A stretch of DNA of 64,000 bases from Betaproteobacteria bacterium (GTDB taxonomy: Bacteria > Pseudomonadota > Gammaproteobacteria > Burkholderiales > Usitatibacteraceae), in assembly GCA_016720925.1 (NCBI GenBank), contig JADKJR010000038.1, positions 1 through 64,000 on the forward strand, written 5' to 3'. The translations under genes and the position numbers were made by a program. Below are positions 17,394 to 25,675 of this stretch, in pieces (position 1 is the first letter of the stretch; the number at the start of each line of letters is the position of its first letter). The notes under the pieces were generated by a model. That model did no database searches, had not been told where the DNA came from, and worked only from the letters and a program-made list of their open reading frames with translations.

Positions 17394-19835
17394 TTACCGG
17401 AACTTGTAGATATAAGTCACACCCACGAAGGTCACCGTTTGATCGACCTGCTGTTTGACCGACGTGTTGTCGGAGAAGACGAACGGATTGTTGGTTGTTC
17501 CCCAGACCCAGTCGTCGTACTTGGCTTTTTGATGCGCCAGATCCAGACGAACATCCGATTTCTTGTCCAGCGTGTACTGACCAAAGACGCTCACGATGGC
17601 TTTGCGGAACGTGACATCCGGCAGGCCGACCGCCGCCTGTGCGAGATTCGTCGCGCTTGGTTGCGTGACGGTCAGTCCGGTCAGGCGGTCGCCGGAGGTT
17701 CCGGTGGCGGCTGCCGAGCCGTACTTGTTGATGTCATTTATGTAGGTCAGGTTGGCGCCCACTTGCAACTTGCTGCTCGCCTGGCCGGTCAATGACATTC
17801 CCAGCGCTTCGCTGCGATTTTTCAGGTCGCCAACGTAGCCGGTGCTGTGGTTGATATGGTTCGTTTGTTCACCCTGCGAGACATAGCCGGTCAATCTCCA
17901 GCTATCCGACAAGGCATAGGTCACATCAACGCCGTAGAACGAGACACCACTGTCGCGCCAGCCCTTTCCGCCGGCCGCCGGATCAACCGGCATGGTATTT
18001 TTGTCCTTGCCATCTTCAGCCGTCAGTTGCAGGCTGAGTTTCTCAAACGGCGTCCAGTCGACGGACACTTTCCATTTGTCGCGCTGCACGTCCGCCATTG
18101 AGGACGGGAACGGTGTGTTTGCGCTCAACTGGAGAATGGCGCCGGCTGGCAGCACCTGTCCATAACACTCGCGTCCACCGCAATAAGTGTTGATCAGGTA
18201 GGTGTTGACCGCGCTGATGGTTGTCGGTGCGCCGGGATTGAGAGTAGAGAGATTGGTCCAATCCGAGCCGCCGCGCTTGCTGGTGGACACACCGATGCTG
18301 CCGTTGAGAGTGTCCGACATGTTGCGACGCAGATCGATGCGATAACCGGTTTCGGTGTTCTTCTCGCGCAATGGGCCCAAGCCCGCCAGTGCTTCTTCGA
18401 CACGCGATTCCGGTACCAGACGCTCGTGCAGCCGGTAGTCCACGCCCGCCGTCAGCCGGAAATTTTCCGGCAGCCGATAGGTGGCTTCCAGTTTACCGAC
18501 GAGGTTGGTATTGGACACATGGTTGTTATTCCACACCGCGCCCGGCACACCAATCTGATTCAGGTTGGTGTAACTGGTCGGTGTCGTGGCCGGAAAGACT
18601 GCCTTGGCTTCGACGTTATAAAGCGCGTTAGGCGTCTTGTCTTCTTTTCTCGCGTAGTTGATGTTGGCCAGCAGATTCAGATCCCGCATCGGCTTGTACG
18701 TAAGGCCAAATTGCGCGGCGACCGTATCCACGCGACCGCCCAGATTCTCGGCGCCCGGCGCGCTTCCACTCAGTCCCATGCCGGCGAAATCCCTGTTCTG
18801 GCTGGCGTGGGTGTAGGAGTACTTGAAGGTTGCCTTGACCTTTGGCGAGAACGCGTAATTGCCGGCCAGTGAAAACTGATGTGCCTGGTTGTCGGGTTGC
18901 AAGGCCATCGGCGATTGCAGCACGTTCTGCAGGCTGGTGCCGCCACCGGCGATGATGTTGGTACCCACGGCCGGATACAACGCGGCGACCAGTGTCTGGT
19001 TGCCGCCGTAAAGGCTGTTTGGCACGACCGGGCTGATGTTGCCGTTTTCGTTGGTGTAGAACGAGCCGTAGTAAGCGGCAGTCAGATTCATCTTTTCGTC
19101 ATGGAAGACGAACTTGGCATCGAACTGCTTGATATTGGAGTTGATCGGCTCCGGAATCATCAGGATGGCATTTTTCAGGAAGTTGGCCTGATTGATCGCG
19201 GTAGTAGTCGAGCTGCCGCATACATACCCGGCGCAGTCATAGCCGCGACCCCACATGCGGGTGCCGTCTTTATCTTCGCTCTTGATGGTGGCTTCGAATT
19301 TCAGGTTGGGCGACAGCCATTTTTCCATGCCGGCCGATGCCGCTTTGCGCTGCAACTTGAAGTCGAGGTCATTGCCGGTGCCCGCGACCGGAATCGCGAT
19401 GACGATCGGCTTGGTCGAGCCGGCATTCTGCATCGCGGTGTTAACCGAGAAGGGGCTGTAACGGATGATCTCGTTGTATTCGCCGTAGACTTTCCAGTCG
19501 CCTTGCTTTTGCATGCCGCCGCGGAGTTCGCGATTGCTCAGGCCGAGATTGCGGCCTTGCAATGTGGTCCAGGTGCCGGTGGCGTTGTCGCGCGTGGCGT
19601 AGTCGAGATCGAACAACAGGTAGCCGCTGTCCTTGCGCATGCCGTTGAACATGCCATATTGCGCGCGATCTTTTTCGTCGCCGTCGACACCGCCCACACC
19701 GATGGTGACTGAACTGTCTGGTGTGGTGAGGTCTTTAACAACGTCCGTCTGGGCGCGGGCCTGGCCAATCGCCGCAAGCACGGCGATGGCGAGGATGGTT
19801 TGACTGACACAGAGATTTTGTTTGATGGTTTTCAT
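17394..19835 (-). CDS. mtrB: MtrB/PioB-family outer-membrane porin
   Basis: 813 residues. A signal peptide (ILAIAVLAAIGQARA) is followed by alternating amphipathic strands through the whole length, ending in the outer-membrane signature with terminal Phe-Arg (VTYIYKFR). The family forms a large beta-barrel that sheathes an MtrA-type decaheme cytochrome, so that electrons can cross the outer membrane. The start at 19835 has AAAGGGT upstream and lies 16 bases after the decaheme gene, in the usual MtrA-MtrB order. No surface decaheme (MtrC/OmcA) gene follows; a terminator comes directly after, as in Mto/Pio-type sets. It could serve either electron export or uptake. Confidence 0.88.
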   Translation of the reverse strand: MKTIKQNLCVSQTILAIAVLAAIGQARAQTDVVKDLTTPDSSVTIGVGGVDGDEKDRAQYGMFNGMRKDSGYLLFDLDYATRDNATGTWTTLQGRNLGLSNRELRGGMQKQGDWKVYGEYNEIIRYSPFSVNTAMQNAGSTKPIVIAIPVAGTGNDLDFKLQRKAASAGMEKWLSPNLKFEATIKSEDKDGTRMWGRGYDCAGYVCGSSTTTAINQANFLKNAILMIPEPINSNIKQFDAKFVFHDEKMNLTAAYYGSFYTNENGNISPVVPNSLYGGNQTLVAALYPAVGTNIIAGGGTSLQNVLQSPMALQPDNQAHQFSLAGNYAFSPKVKATFKYSYTHASQNRDFAGMGLSGSAPGAENLGGRVDTVAAQFGLTYKPMRDLNLLANINYARKEDKTPNALYNVEAKAVFPATTPTSYTNLNQIGVPGAVWNNNHVSNTNLVGKLEATYRLPENFRLTAGVDYRLHERLVPESRVEEALAGLGPLREKNTETGYRIDLRRNMSDTLNGSIGVSTSKRGGSDWTNLSTLNPGAPTTISAVNTYLINTYCGGRECYGQVLPAGAILQLSANTPFPSSMADVQRDKWKVSVDWTPFEKLSLQLTAEDGKDKNTMPVDPAAGGKGWRDSGVSFYGVDVTYALSDSWRLTGYVSQGEQTNHINHSTGYVGDLKNRSEALGMSLTGQASSKLQVGANLTYINDINKYGSAAATGTSGDRLTGLTVTQPSATNLAQAAVGLPDVTFRKAIVSVFGQYTLDKKSDVRLDLAHQKAKYDDWVWGTTNNPFVFSDNTSVKQQVDQTVTFVGVTYIYKFR

Positions 19836-19851
19836 TTTGAATGACCCTTTC

Positions 19852-20862
19852 TCAGCGCAACATGAATTGCGGGGTTGGGTTGGTGGCGCTCGGATTGTTG
19901 CTTCCGTGCACCTCTGTGTGGCAATTCAGGCAGGAGCGTCCTTGCGTGACGTTGGTCGTGCCTTTGCCGAGCCCGTTCGCGGTCGTGGGCTTGAGTCCCG
20001 TGACCTGGCTGCCGACCAATGCCGGGATGAAGCCGCCGTGCGGGGTGTGGCACTGATGGCACAGGAACGGTGCGCGAACTTTCAACATGCTTTCGACGAC
20101 GGTGCCGTGCGGGTTGTGGCAATTGCCGCAATCTTCGCTGACCGGTTCGTGGTTATGCACGAATGGTCCGCGTTTTTCAGCATGACACTGGTAGCAGGTA
20201 TCGACCACGCTGTCGCGCTTCATCAGTTTCGGTCCGACCGAGCCGTGGGTGTTATGGCAATCCGAGCAGGCAACCTTGCCTTCCAGGACCGGGTGATGCG
20301 AGGGACGATTTACCTGGGCGCGCTGTTCCTTGTGGCACGCGAAGCAGACTTCAAATTCGGTTGCCTTGCTCAGGATCTTGTCCTTGGCAACGTGCAGCGA
20401 GTGGCAGTTGGTGCAGCTCACGTCGCGCGTCTGGTGGGCGCTGCCATCCCAGTGTGTTCGTTTCGCGTCGCTCTTGTGGCAGGCGATGCACGAAGCGCTT
20501 TGTGCTTCTGCGGAGGAGCCACCTTTTTTCGAGAATACGACATCGGGTTTGGTGGGCTTCTTGTCGCCGCCGGCGCTGGCGCTCTTGATGTGGTTTGCGC
20601 TATCGCCGTGACAGCTGGTGCAGGTGGGTGTGCGGCCATCGGCTACCGTGCCATGCTTGGTCTTGCCGATGTGCAGGATCTTGGGTCCATCGCCTTCATC
20701 GTGGCATTCCGTACATTTTGCATCGCCTTTGAGAAACAGGTCGACCTTCGGTTTGGCGGGCTTTGGATCGGCGGCGGCCCAAGTGGCCGTTGCCGCGCCG
20801 AACATGCCAACGACAGTCAACGCTGTGAGCGCATTTCTGAGTAATTTCATCGGTAATTTCAT
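19852..20862 (-). CDS. mtrA: decaheme c-type cytochrome, MtrA/DmsE family
   Basis: 336 residues, close to the standard MtrA length. After a signal peptide (LTALTVVGMFGAATATWA) come ten CXXCH motifs: CTECH, CTSCH, CIACH, CTNCH, CFACH, CSDCH, CYQCH, CGNCH, CHQCH and CLNCH. Spaced histidine-rich segments supply distal ligands. The start chosen is the ATG at 20862 with GGGAGATCC before it; a longer upstream frame lacks a binding site. The protein inserts in the MtrB barrel to form a wire through the outer membrane. An FNR-type box with a correctly spaced -10 lies about 200 bases upstream. Relatives include MtoA and PioA of iron oxidisers, so direction of flow is not fixed by sequence. Confidence 0.92.
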   Translation of the reverse strand: MKLPMKLLRNALTALTVVGMFGAATATWAAADPKPAKPKVDLFLKGDAKCTECHDEGDGPKILHIGKTKHGTVADGRTPTCTSCHGDSANHIKSASAGGDKKPTKPDVVFSKKGGSSAEAQSASCIACHKSDAKRTHWDGSAHQTRDVSCTNCHSLHVAKDKILSKATEFEVCFACHKEQRAQVNRPSHHPVLEGKVACSDCHNTHGSVGPKLMKRDSVVDTCYQCHAEKRGPFVHNHEPVSEDCGNCHNPHGTVVESMLKVRAPFLCHQCHTPHGGFIPALVGSQVTGLKPTTANGLGKGTTNVTQGRSCLNCHTEVHGSNNPSATNPTPQFMLR

Positions 20863-21027
20863 ATGGATCTCCCTGAAAGGGTGGCGTGGTGCGGTAGTGA
20901 AGCTAAAAGGAACTGAAAAAAATGCTGAAAGAGGGAACTGGAAAAAGACTTGTAAACAACGGCATTCGGAAGCTTTTCTTGAGGTTTGCTGTTTGAAAAT
21001 GTCACCGACCATTTATTGCATTGCGCA

Positions 21028-21069
21028 AATTTATGAGAAAGCGATTAGTGGATGTTTGCGTTAGATCAA
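21028..21069 (-). promoter_or_regulatory. FNR-type class II promoter of mtrAB
   Basis: The minus strand reads TTGATCTAACGCAA at 21069-21056 (half-site TTGAT perfect, the other with two mismatches). Exactly 22 bases later comes TAAATT at 21033-21028 as the -10. This spacing is that of a regulator centred at -41.5. The leader to the mtrA ATG would be about 160 bases. Confidence 0.6.
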
Positions 21070-21137
21070 ACGACGTGCAAGCGCGGGAACTTTTCGGCAA
21101 AAATGCAACAAATCATTTTTTCGCGATCGTGTTTTGT

Positions 21138-21151
21138 TTGATCCAGATCAA
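21138..21151. promoter_or_regulatory. FNR-type box upstream of the Crp/Fnr regulator
   Basis: TTGATCCAGATCAA is a perfect dyad, 60 bases before the regulator ATG, in the gap shared with mtrA. Autoregulation is likely. A good -10 at class II spacing is not evident in either direction. Confidence 0.75.
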
Positions 21152-21210
21152 AAAGTCCCGGTTGCTGGCGCGCACGATGTGGCCAAGGAAACACCAAACC
21201 GGGGGCGATC

Positions 21211-21936
21211 ATGGACGCAAAACGGCAGCAGCAAATCAGCACCCTCGCCAAAGCGGCGATGTTCATTCAGTTGCCGGATGCGACGCTGGAGCGGCTCGCG
21301 GCCGGGATGACCGAATCGCTGTTCCGGCGCGGCAATGTGGTATTTGGACGCGGGGCCGCCGCCACCGGCATGTATATCGTGGCATCCGGCCAATTGAAGC
21401 TCACGCAGGAAACGCGCGAGGGCGCCGAACACGTGGTCGAGTTGTTGCAGGAGGGTGACAGTTTCGGCGAAGCGGCATTGCTGACCCAACGCCTGCATCT
21501 GGTGACGGCAACGGCGGTCAGCGAATGCAAAGTGCTGCATATACGTCGCCAGACACTGTTGAACGAACTGGAGAACGATCAGGCGTTCGCGCGAACAGCA
21601 ATCAGCATGCTTAGCGACCGTCTCTACCGTCAAACGGCTGAAATGGAAAGCGTATTGCTGCTGACGGCGGCCGCGCGCGTGGCGCGATTTATCTTTCACC
21701 GATTGAATTTGAATGTCGCCAAGGCCAGCCGGCGCGTGGCGCTGCCGTTCAGAAAATGCCTGATTGCCTCACATCTGAACATGACCCCGGAACATTTCTC
21801 GCGAACCCTGCGCGACCTGACCATGATTGGACTCATCAGCGTCAAGGGCGGCCTGGTGGATATCATTGAAGTTGACCGGCTTCGCGATGCGGCCGGATTG
21901 ATGATTGCGCCGGTAAATTCGCGGTTGGCCGCGTAG
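21211..21936 (+). CDS. Crp/Fnr-family regulator with FNR-like DNA specificity, no Fe-S cysteines
   Basis: 241 residues. A cyclic-nucleotide-binding-type beta-roll occupies about residues 20-130 (GNVVFGRGAAATGMYIVASGQLKL, GDSFGEAALL). A dimerisation helix and a C-terminal winged helix follow. The recognition helix reads TPEHFSRTLRDL; the E-xx-SR arrangement is that of FNR, which reads TTGAT. The N-terminal cysteine cluster that senses oxygen in FNR is missing, and only scattered cysteines occur, so the protein resembles Dnr/FixK types. The signal it responds to is unknown. It is divergent from mtrA and has a perfect TTGAT-N4-ATCAA box in front of it, with four further boxes in the window. Confidence 0.88.
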   Translation: MDAKRQQQISTLAKAAMFIQLPDATLERLAAGMTESLFRRGNVVFGRGAAATGMYIVASGQLKLTQETREGAEHVVELLQEGDSFGEAALLTQRLHLVTATAVSECKVLHIRRQTLLNELENDQAFARTAISMLSDRLYRQTAEMESVLLLTAAARVARFIFHRLNLNVAKASRRVALPFRKCLIASHLNMTPEHFSRTLRDLTMIGLISVKGGLVDIIEVDRLRDAAGLMIAPVNSRLAA

Positions 21937-22001
21937 GGCCGGGAATTTTGACGCCGTCCGGCGATTGGCCGAATGCAATTCGCGCCTCCGCCGGGCCCGC
22001 G

Positions 22002-23018
22002 CTAGTTCGCTACGGTCAAGCCCAACTCTTTTCCCAGCAACGCATACGAGCGATGCCGTGCCGCGGGATCGTGCGTCCAGGTATTGACGACGATTTCATC
22101 GAGCGAGAATCTCTCCGCCAGTTCACGCAGCCGTGCGGCGACTTGCGATGCCGTGCCGACGATAGCCTTCCTGCGCAACGATTCAATGGTTGCGCGCTCG
22201 GTATCCGTATAGCCGGAATAAGCGGCCTCTGCGTCCTGAGGCGACATCAGCGGCGTGCGCAAACCTTTCTCGAAACCGACGCGCCAATGCTCGCGCGTCA
22301 TCAGCAACCGTCGTGCTTCGGCTTCGGTGTCCGCCGCCAGCGCCCAGACGCAAATCGTCGCCTGTGGCGCGGGATAACGCGCGCTGGGGCGATAGCGGTG
22401 GCGATACAGTTCCAGCGCCTGTTCGGTGCCGCGACCTTCGGTGAAAAAGTATGCGTAGGCATAGGGCAAGCCAAAATGCGCGGCCAGTTGCGCGCCGTAA
22501 TCGGAGCTGCCGAGAATCCACAGCTCGGGACTGGTCGGACCCAGTGGATGCGCCTTGATCGCGCCGAACGCGTGCCCCGGTTCGAGCGGAAGGCCCGAGA
22601 CCCACGCCTGCAGGTCCAGCACCTGCTGGGGAAATTCTTCCGCCGCGTTTTGAAAGGGGTTCAATGCCAGCGCCGTCTGCCGATCCGAACCCGGCGCGCG
22701 ACCGACACCCAGGTCAATGCGACCGGGCGCGATTCCTTCCAGCACACGAAACTGTTCGGCGACTTTCAGCGCCGAATAGTGTGGCAGCATCACACCCGCG
22801 CTACCGACGCGAATACGCGTGGTTGTCGCCGCAATCGCCGCGATCAGGATTTCCGGCGCCGTGCCGACAATGCTGTCGCTATTGTGGTGCTCCGACACCC
22901 AGTAGCGGTGATAGCCGAGTTGATCGCAGTGACGCGCCAGCGCCAGGCTTTCCTGAATGGCGAGATGCTGGCTCTTGCCGTGGGCAGCGGGGGATTGGTC
23001 GAGGACGGAGATTTTCAT
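22002..23018 (-). CDS. LLM-class flavin-dependent oxidoreductase (luciferase-like)
   Basis: 338 residues, the usual size for the single-chain MsnO8/YhbW-type subgroup. Features include the N-terminal LDQSP, YWVSEHHN, the TTTRIRVGSAGVMLPHYS segment, EGIAPGRIDLGVGRAPGSD and a C-terminal DEIVVNTW. These enzymes use reduced FMN from a separate reductase. The physiological substrate cannot be inferred. The start at 23018 lies just after the Omp85-type gene ends (5-base gap), so the two may be co-transcribed, with no obvious functional link. Confidence 0.85.
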   Translation of the reverse strand: MKISVLDQSPAAHGKSQHLAIQESLALARHCDQLGYHRYWVSEHHNSDSIVGTAPEILIAAIAATTTRIRVGSAGVMLPHYSALKVAEQFRVLEGIAPGRIDLGVGRAPGSDRQTALALNPFQNAAEEFPQQVLDLQAWVSGLPLEPGHAFGAIKAHPLGPTSPELWILGSSDYGAQLAAHFGLPYAYAYFFTEGRGTEQALELYRHRYRPSARYPAPQATICVWALAADTEAEARRLLMTREHWRVGFEKGLRTPLMSPQDAEAAYSGYTDTERATIESLRRKAIVGTASQVAARLRELAERFSLDEIVVNTWTHDPAARHRSYALLGKELGLTVAN

Positions 23019-23023
23019 GACGC

Positions 23024-24709
23024 TTAAAATGAGTATTCGGTTTTTACCAGGAACTGAACCGGCTTGACGCCCGGTGCACGATTCAGCGGCACCGCGATAT
23101 CGGCGTGAAGGACATTGGCGAATGCTGCACGGTCGAGCGCGATGCGCAAGCCCATTCCCACATCCGAGAGTGTGCCGCCGTTGATGGTGTTCTGGTTCAA
23201 TCCCCCCCAGGCGCGACCGGCGTCGAAGAAAACGGCGCCGCCGATACGCAATAGCCGGAACGGGTACCAGGTCGTGAAGGCGCGCTTTTCGATGGATAGC
23301 AGCATGCGTTGCTCGCCCGCCTGGTAACGCGAGGGGTAGCCCCTCAATCCATAAATGCCGCCGATCATCAATTGATCGGCGATGCCACCGCCGCTGATTC
23401 GGTCTGCCGACAACGATGCGTAAAGCAAGGAGCGTCTGGCTTGCGGCGCATAGTACTTCAAGCTCGCGGTGGCCCGGGTCATAGGTTGTCCGGTGCTGGC
23501 AATGCGCCGTTCAACGGCTGCGCCGGCCTGAACGATATGGTTCGACGAAAAGACATGTCCATCGTGGACCGACGCGGCGAAAAGCCAGTCAGAGCGGGTG
23601 GACCCCAATGCGGCCAACGACTTCGTCAGTTGCGCGCGAGCGTTGAAGCCGACGACGAGGAATTCGGCCCGCTCGATCAGGTTGTAGTTTTTCACCTTGA
23701 GAAACCCGTCCTCGACGAGCTCGACACGCAGGAACATTGCCCGCAGGTCATTGTCGATGGGTAGCGGAACGGGCGCTGTTTTCCCAGGCTCGGGGTGATA
23801 GGTATTGTCCAGAATGAGCGATCCGGCGGAATAGCGCTGGGTCCATCCATTGACGAGGCCAGGTGACCAGCCGCCGGAAAATTCCGCCGATTTGATCCGA
23901 TGGCGGTATTCGCTGACGATATCGCCCGCGTTATAGATCGAATCGATGCGGTCCTCGTCGCTCCATGTGCTGCGTGCCGCGAACCGCGTATCGAGAGAAT
24001 AGAACGGACGATCGACAATGAATGCCGTGCGCTTGCCGTCATTGAAGCGTCCACGCTCGAACGCGATGCTGGTCCAGCCATCGAAGGCCTGTGCGTACGA
24101 AACGTAGAGCTCTGAACCCTTGCGGTCGAGGTCGGATGTACGCGAATATCCAACGGCAATACCGGTGCCGAACAGATTTCTTTCCTTGAGTCCGAAGGCG
24201 GTCTTGTTATCGCCGCCCGAACGCGAATAGGTACCCGTAAAATCGAGCGACCAGGCATCGCGCGTCGAGACTTCTATATCGACGACACCATCCTTGTAAG
24301 CGGTTGGTGTGATATCCACATCGTAGCGAATGCTTGAAGCCCTGAGCAGCCGCTCGGTCTCATTGATTTTCTGCAGGGAAACCCGCTGGCCGCTCTTGAA
24401 CAGCAGCACTTTGGCGATAACCTCCGCGTGGGTAGGAACATGCAGGCGATTTACCAGCCGGTAAAGCACATTGTTCTCGGCATCGTCGGTGAGGTCGAAG
24501 ATATTGTGGGGCTTGATTTGTATCTGGCCGATGACCGCGCCGGCGGATTCGAGTTCGGCAAAACTTGGCAGACTGTTTTGGGTCGTTGCCACATTGGCCA
24601 ATGCGAGGTTGGCGAATGCAACATGAGCCGGCAGGAAGCAGCAGAAAAAAAACAAGCGGCACGCACTTCGAAAAGTGGCGTCAGGAATATCAGTGCGGAA
24701 GAGCGTCAT
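23024..24709 (-). CDS. Omp85/BamA-type outer-membrane protein
   Basis: 561 residues. A signal region (LFFFCCFLPAHVAFA) leads to one or two POTRA-like units (about 55-150, including RLHVPTHAEVIAKVLLFKSGQ). A 16-strand-type barrel follows, with the conserved loop motif GLRGYPSRYQAGEQ and GAVFFDAGRAWGG, and ends in the outer-membrane signature TEYSF. The shortened POTRA region sets it apart from BamA (about 800 residues) and nearer to TamA or accessory family members. Export or insertion of outer-membrane proteins is the family role. Its clients here are unknown. Confidence 0.82.
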   Translation of the reverse strand: MTLFRTDIPDATFRSACRLFFFCCFLPAHVAFANLALANVATTQNSLPSFAELESAGAVIGQIQIKPHNIFDLTDDAENNVLYRLVNRLHVPTHAEVIAKVLLFKSGQRVSLQKINETERLLRASSIRYDVDITPTAYKDGVVDIEVSTRDAWSLDFTGTYSRSGGDNKTAFGLKERNLFGTGIAVGYSRTSDLDRKGSELYVSYAQAFDGWTSIAFERGRFNDGKRTAFIVDRPFYSLDTRFAARSTWSDEDRIDSIYNAGDIVSEYRHRIKSAEFSGGWSPGLVNGWTQRYSAGSLILDNTYHPEPGKTAPVPLPIDNDLRAMFLRVELVEDGFLKVKNYNLIERAEFLVVGFNARAQLTKSLAALGSTRSDWLFAASVHDGHVFSSNHIVQAGAAVERRIASTGQPMTRATASLKYYAPQARRSLLYASLSADRISGGGIADQLMIGGIYGLRGYPSRYQAGEQRMLLSIEKRAFTTWYPFRLLRIGGAVFFDAGRAWGGLNQNTINGGTLSDVGMGLRIALDRAAFANVLHADIAVPLNRAPGVKPVQFLVKTEYSF

Positions 24710-25131
24710 GGGGAAAGCATAACCGGGATTGCGGCGCGCGGATTTTGCGTAACATCAATGGCGCGCAATTTTTTTTTTGCGACCGCGCCGGAATGCTGCC
24801 GGCGTCATTCGAAGGATTGCCCTGGCAATTGAAGCGGGGTCGGCAATCGATGCTGCGCGATGGGCGAAACACCAGCGCGGGCGCGGGCCGCAGGCCGAAA
24901 ATGGCCGCTAAGGCGCGTGGAATGGCGCTTTACGTATTTGCGCTTGAATCTTCTCGCAAATATTTTTCGGCATGCGGGTGATGCATTGACGCTGCGCTCG
25001 CAGTTACGCCGTTGCGGCATCACCGTCCGGCGCGAGGCAACGGGATTCGCCAGCGTGAATACTATCCGGCAGGCCGTCTGCAGTTCGTGCTTAACTACCA
25101 TCTGCTCAACTTCACGAGTCCGGGGTAAATC
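24710..25131. other. gene-free region with one dispersed repeat
   Basis: No supported gene. It contains a repeat copy on the minus strand (24870-24937) and the divergent promoter region of the Omp85-type gene. Confidence 0.5.
24870..24937 (-). repeat. dispersed intergenic palindromic repeat, copy 3
   Basis: The minus strand reads CGTAAAGCGCCATTCCACG, then GGCCATTTTCGGCCTG, then CGCGCTGGTGTTT. Its first 20 bases closely match copy 4 at 29160. Confidence 0.65.
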
Positions 25132-25314
25132 ATGGCATCAGTCACTGTCTGTTCGTATGAATGTTATGAAGCCAGTTCGGACAACGCCGGCGGCAAGCGC
25201 CGCAAGATCAAGAAGTCCCTCATTCCGTTCATGAGCAGTTGCGCGCCGGTCGATGGCACCGATGAAGTGGTGGATGATGCGCGGCTCGATGAGGATGGTT
25301 TCCTCGTCAGGTAG
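25132..25314 (+). CDS. small hypothetical protein
   Basis: 60 residues, cysteine-containing N-terminus (VCSYECYEASSDNAGG), a basic patch (KRRKIKKS) and an acidic C-terminus ending DEDGFLVR. The ATG has CGGGGTA upstream. No family was recognised. A frame on the opposite strand covers the same bases, so the assignment is tentative. It lies upstream of the TPR-HD-GYP gene on the same strand, with a 360-base gap. Confidence 0.3.
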   Translation: MASVTVCSYECYEASSDNAGGKRRKIKKSLIPFMSSCAPVDGTDEVVDDARLDEDGFLVR

Positions 25315-25675
25315 GACGGTTTGTTTGTTGGCCAGTACTTTGCGGAGGCGCTGTCGCGACAAAGAGCTTGCCCGCAAATTAGATACGATGCCTGACTTGC
25401 CCTTTTTTGCCTCACTCTGCGTTGCGTTTTCTTGCAATAGGTCGCTATTGCCGCGAAAAGCACGCCTTGATTGAGACAGAAATTGCTGCGTCATGCATTC
25501 GCGCATATTTACGGACAAGTTCCAAGCCTTCCACGCCTTTCATTGGCGCGGCACGCCGTTGGAGGGACAGCCTTAGATCGGAAATCGCTGTCCACAATAA
25601 TTAACAATTGAAGTGGGCTAAAATCTGCGGCAAGGCCTTACAATCGGCTCATCTGCCCTTAACAAACGTATAGCC
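25315..25675. other. gene-free region upstream of TPR-HD-GYP gene
   Basis: No supported gene was seen, apart from a minus-strand frame without motifs. It should contain the promoter for the two overlapping genes that follow. Confidence 0.4.

Noticed and set aside
18879..19712. 277-residue plus-strand frame opposite mtrB
   Set aside because: Antisense shadow of a certain outer-membrane gene.
21948..23027. 359-residue plus-strand frame opposite the luciferase-like gene
   Set aside because: Antisense shadow; the minus strand has clear LLM motifs.
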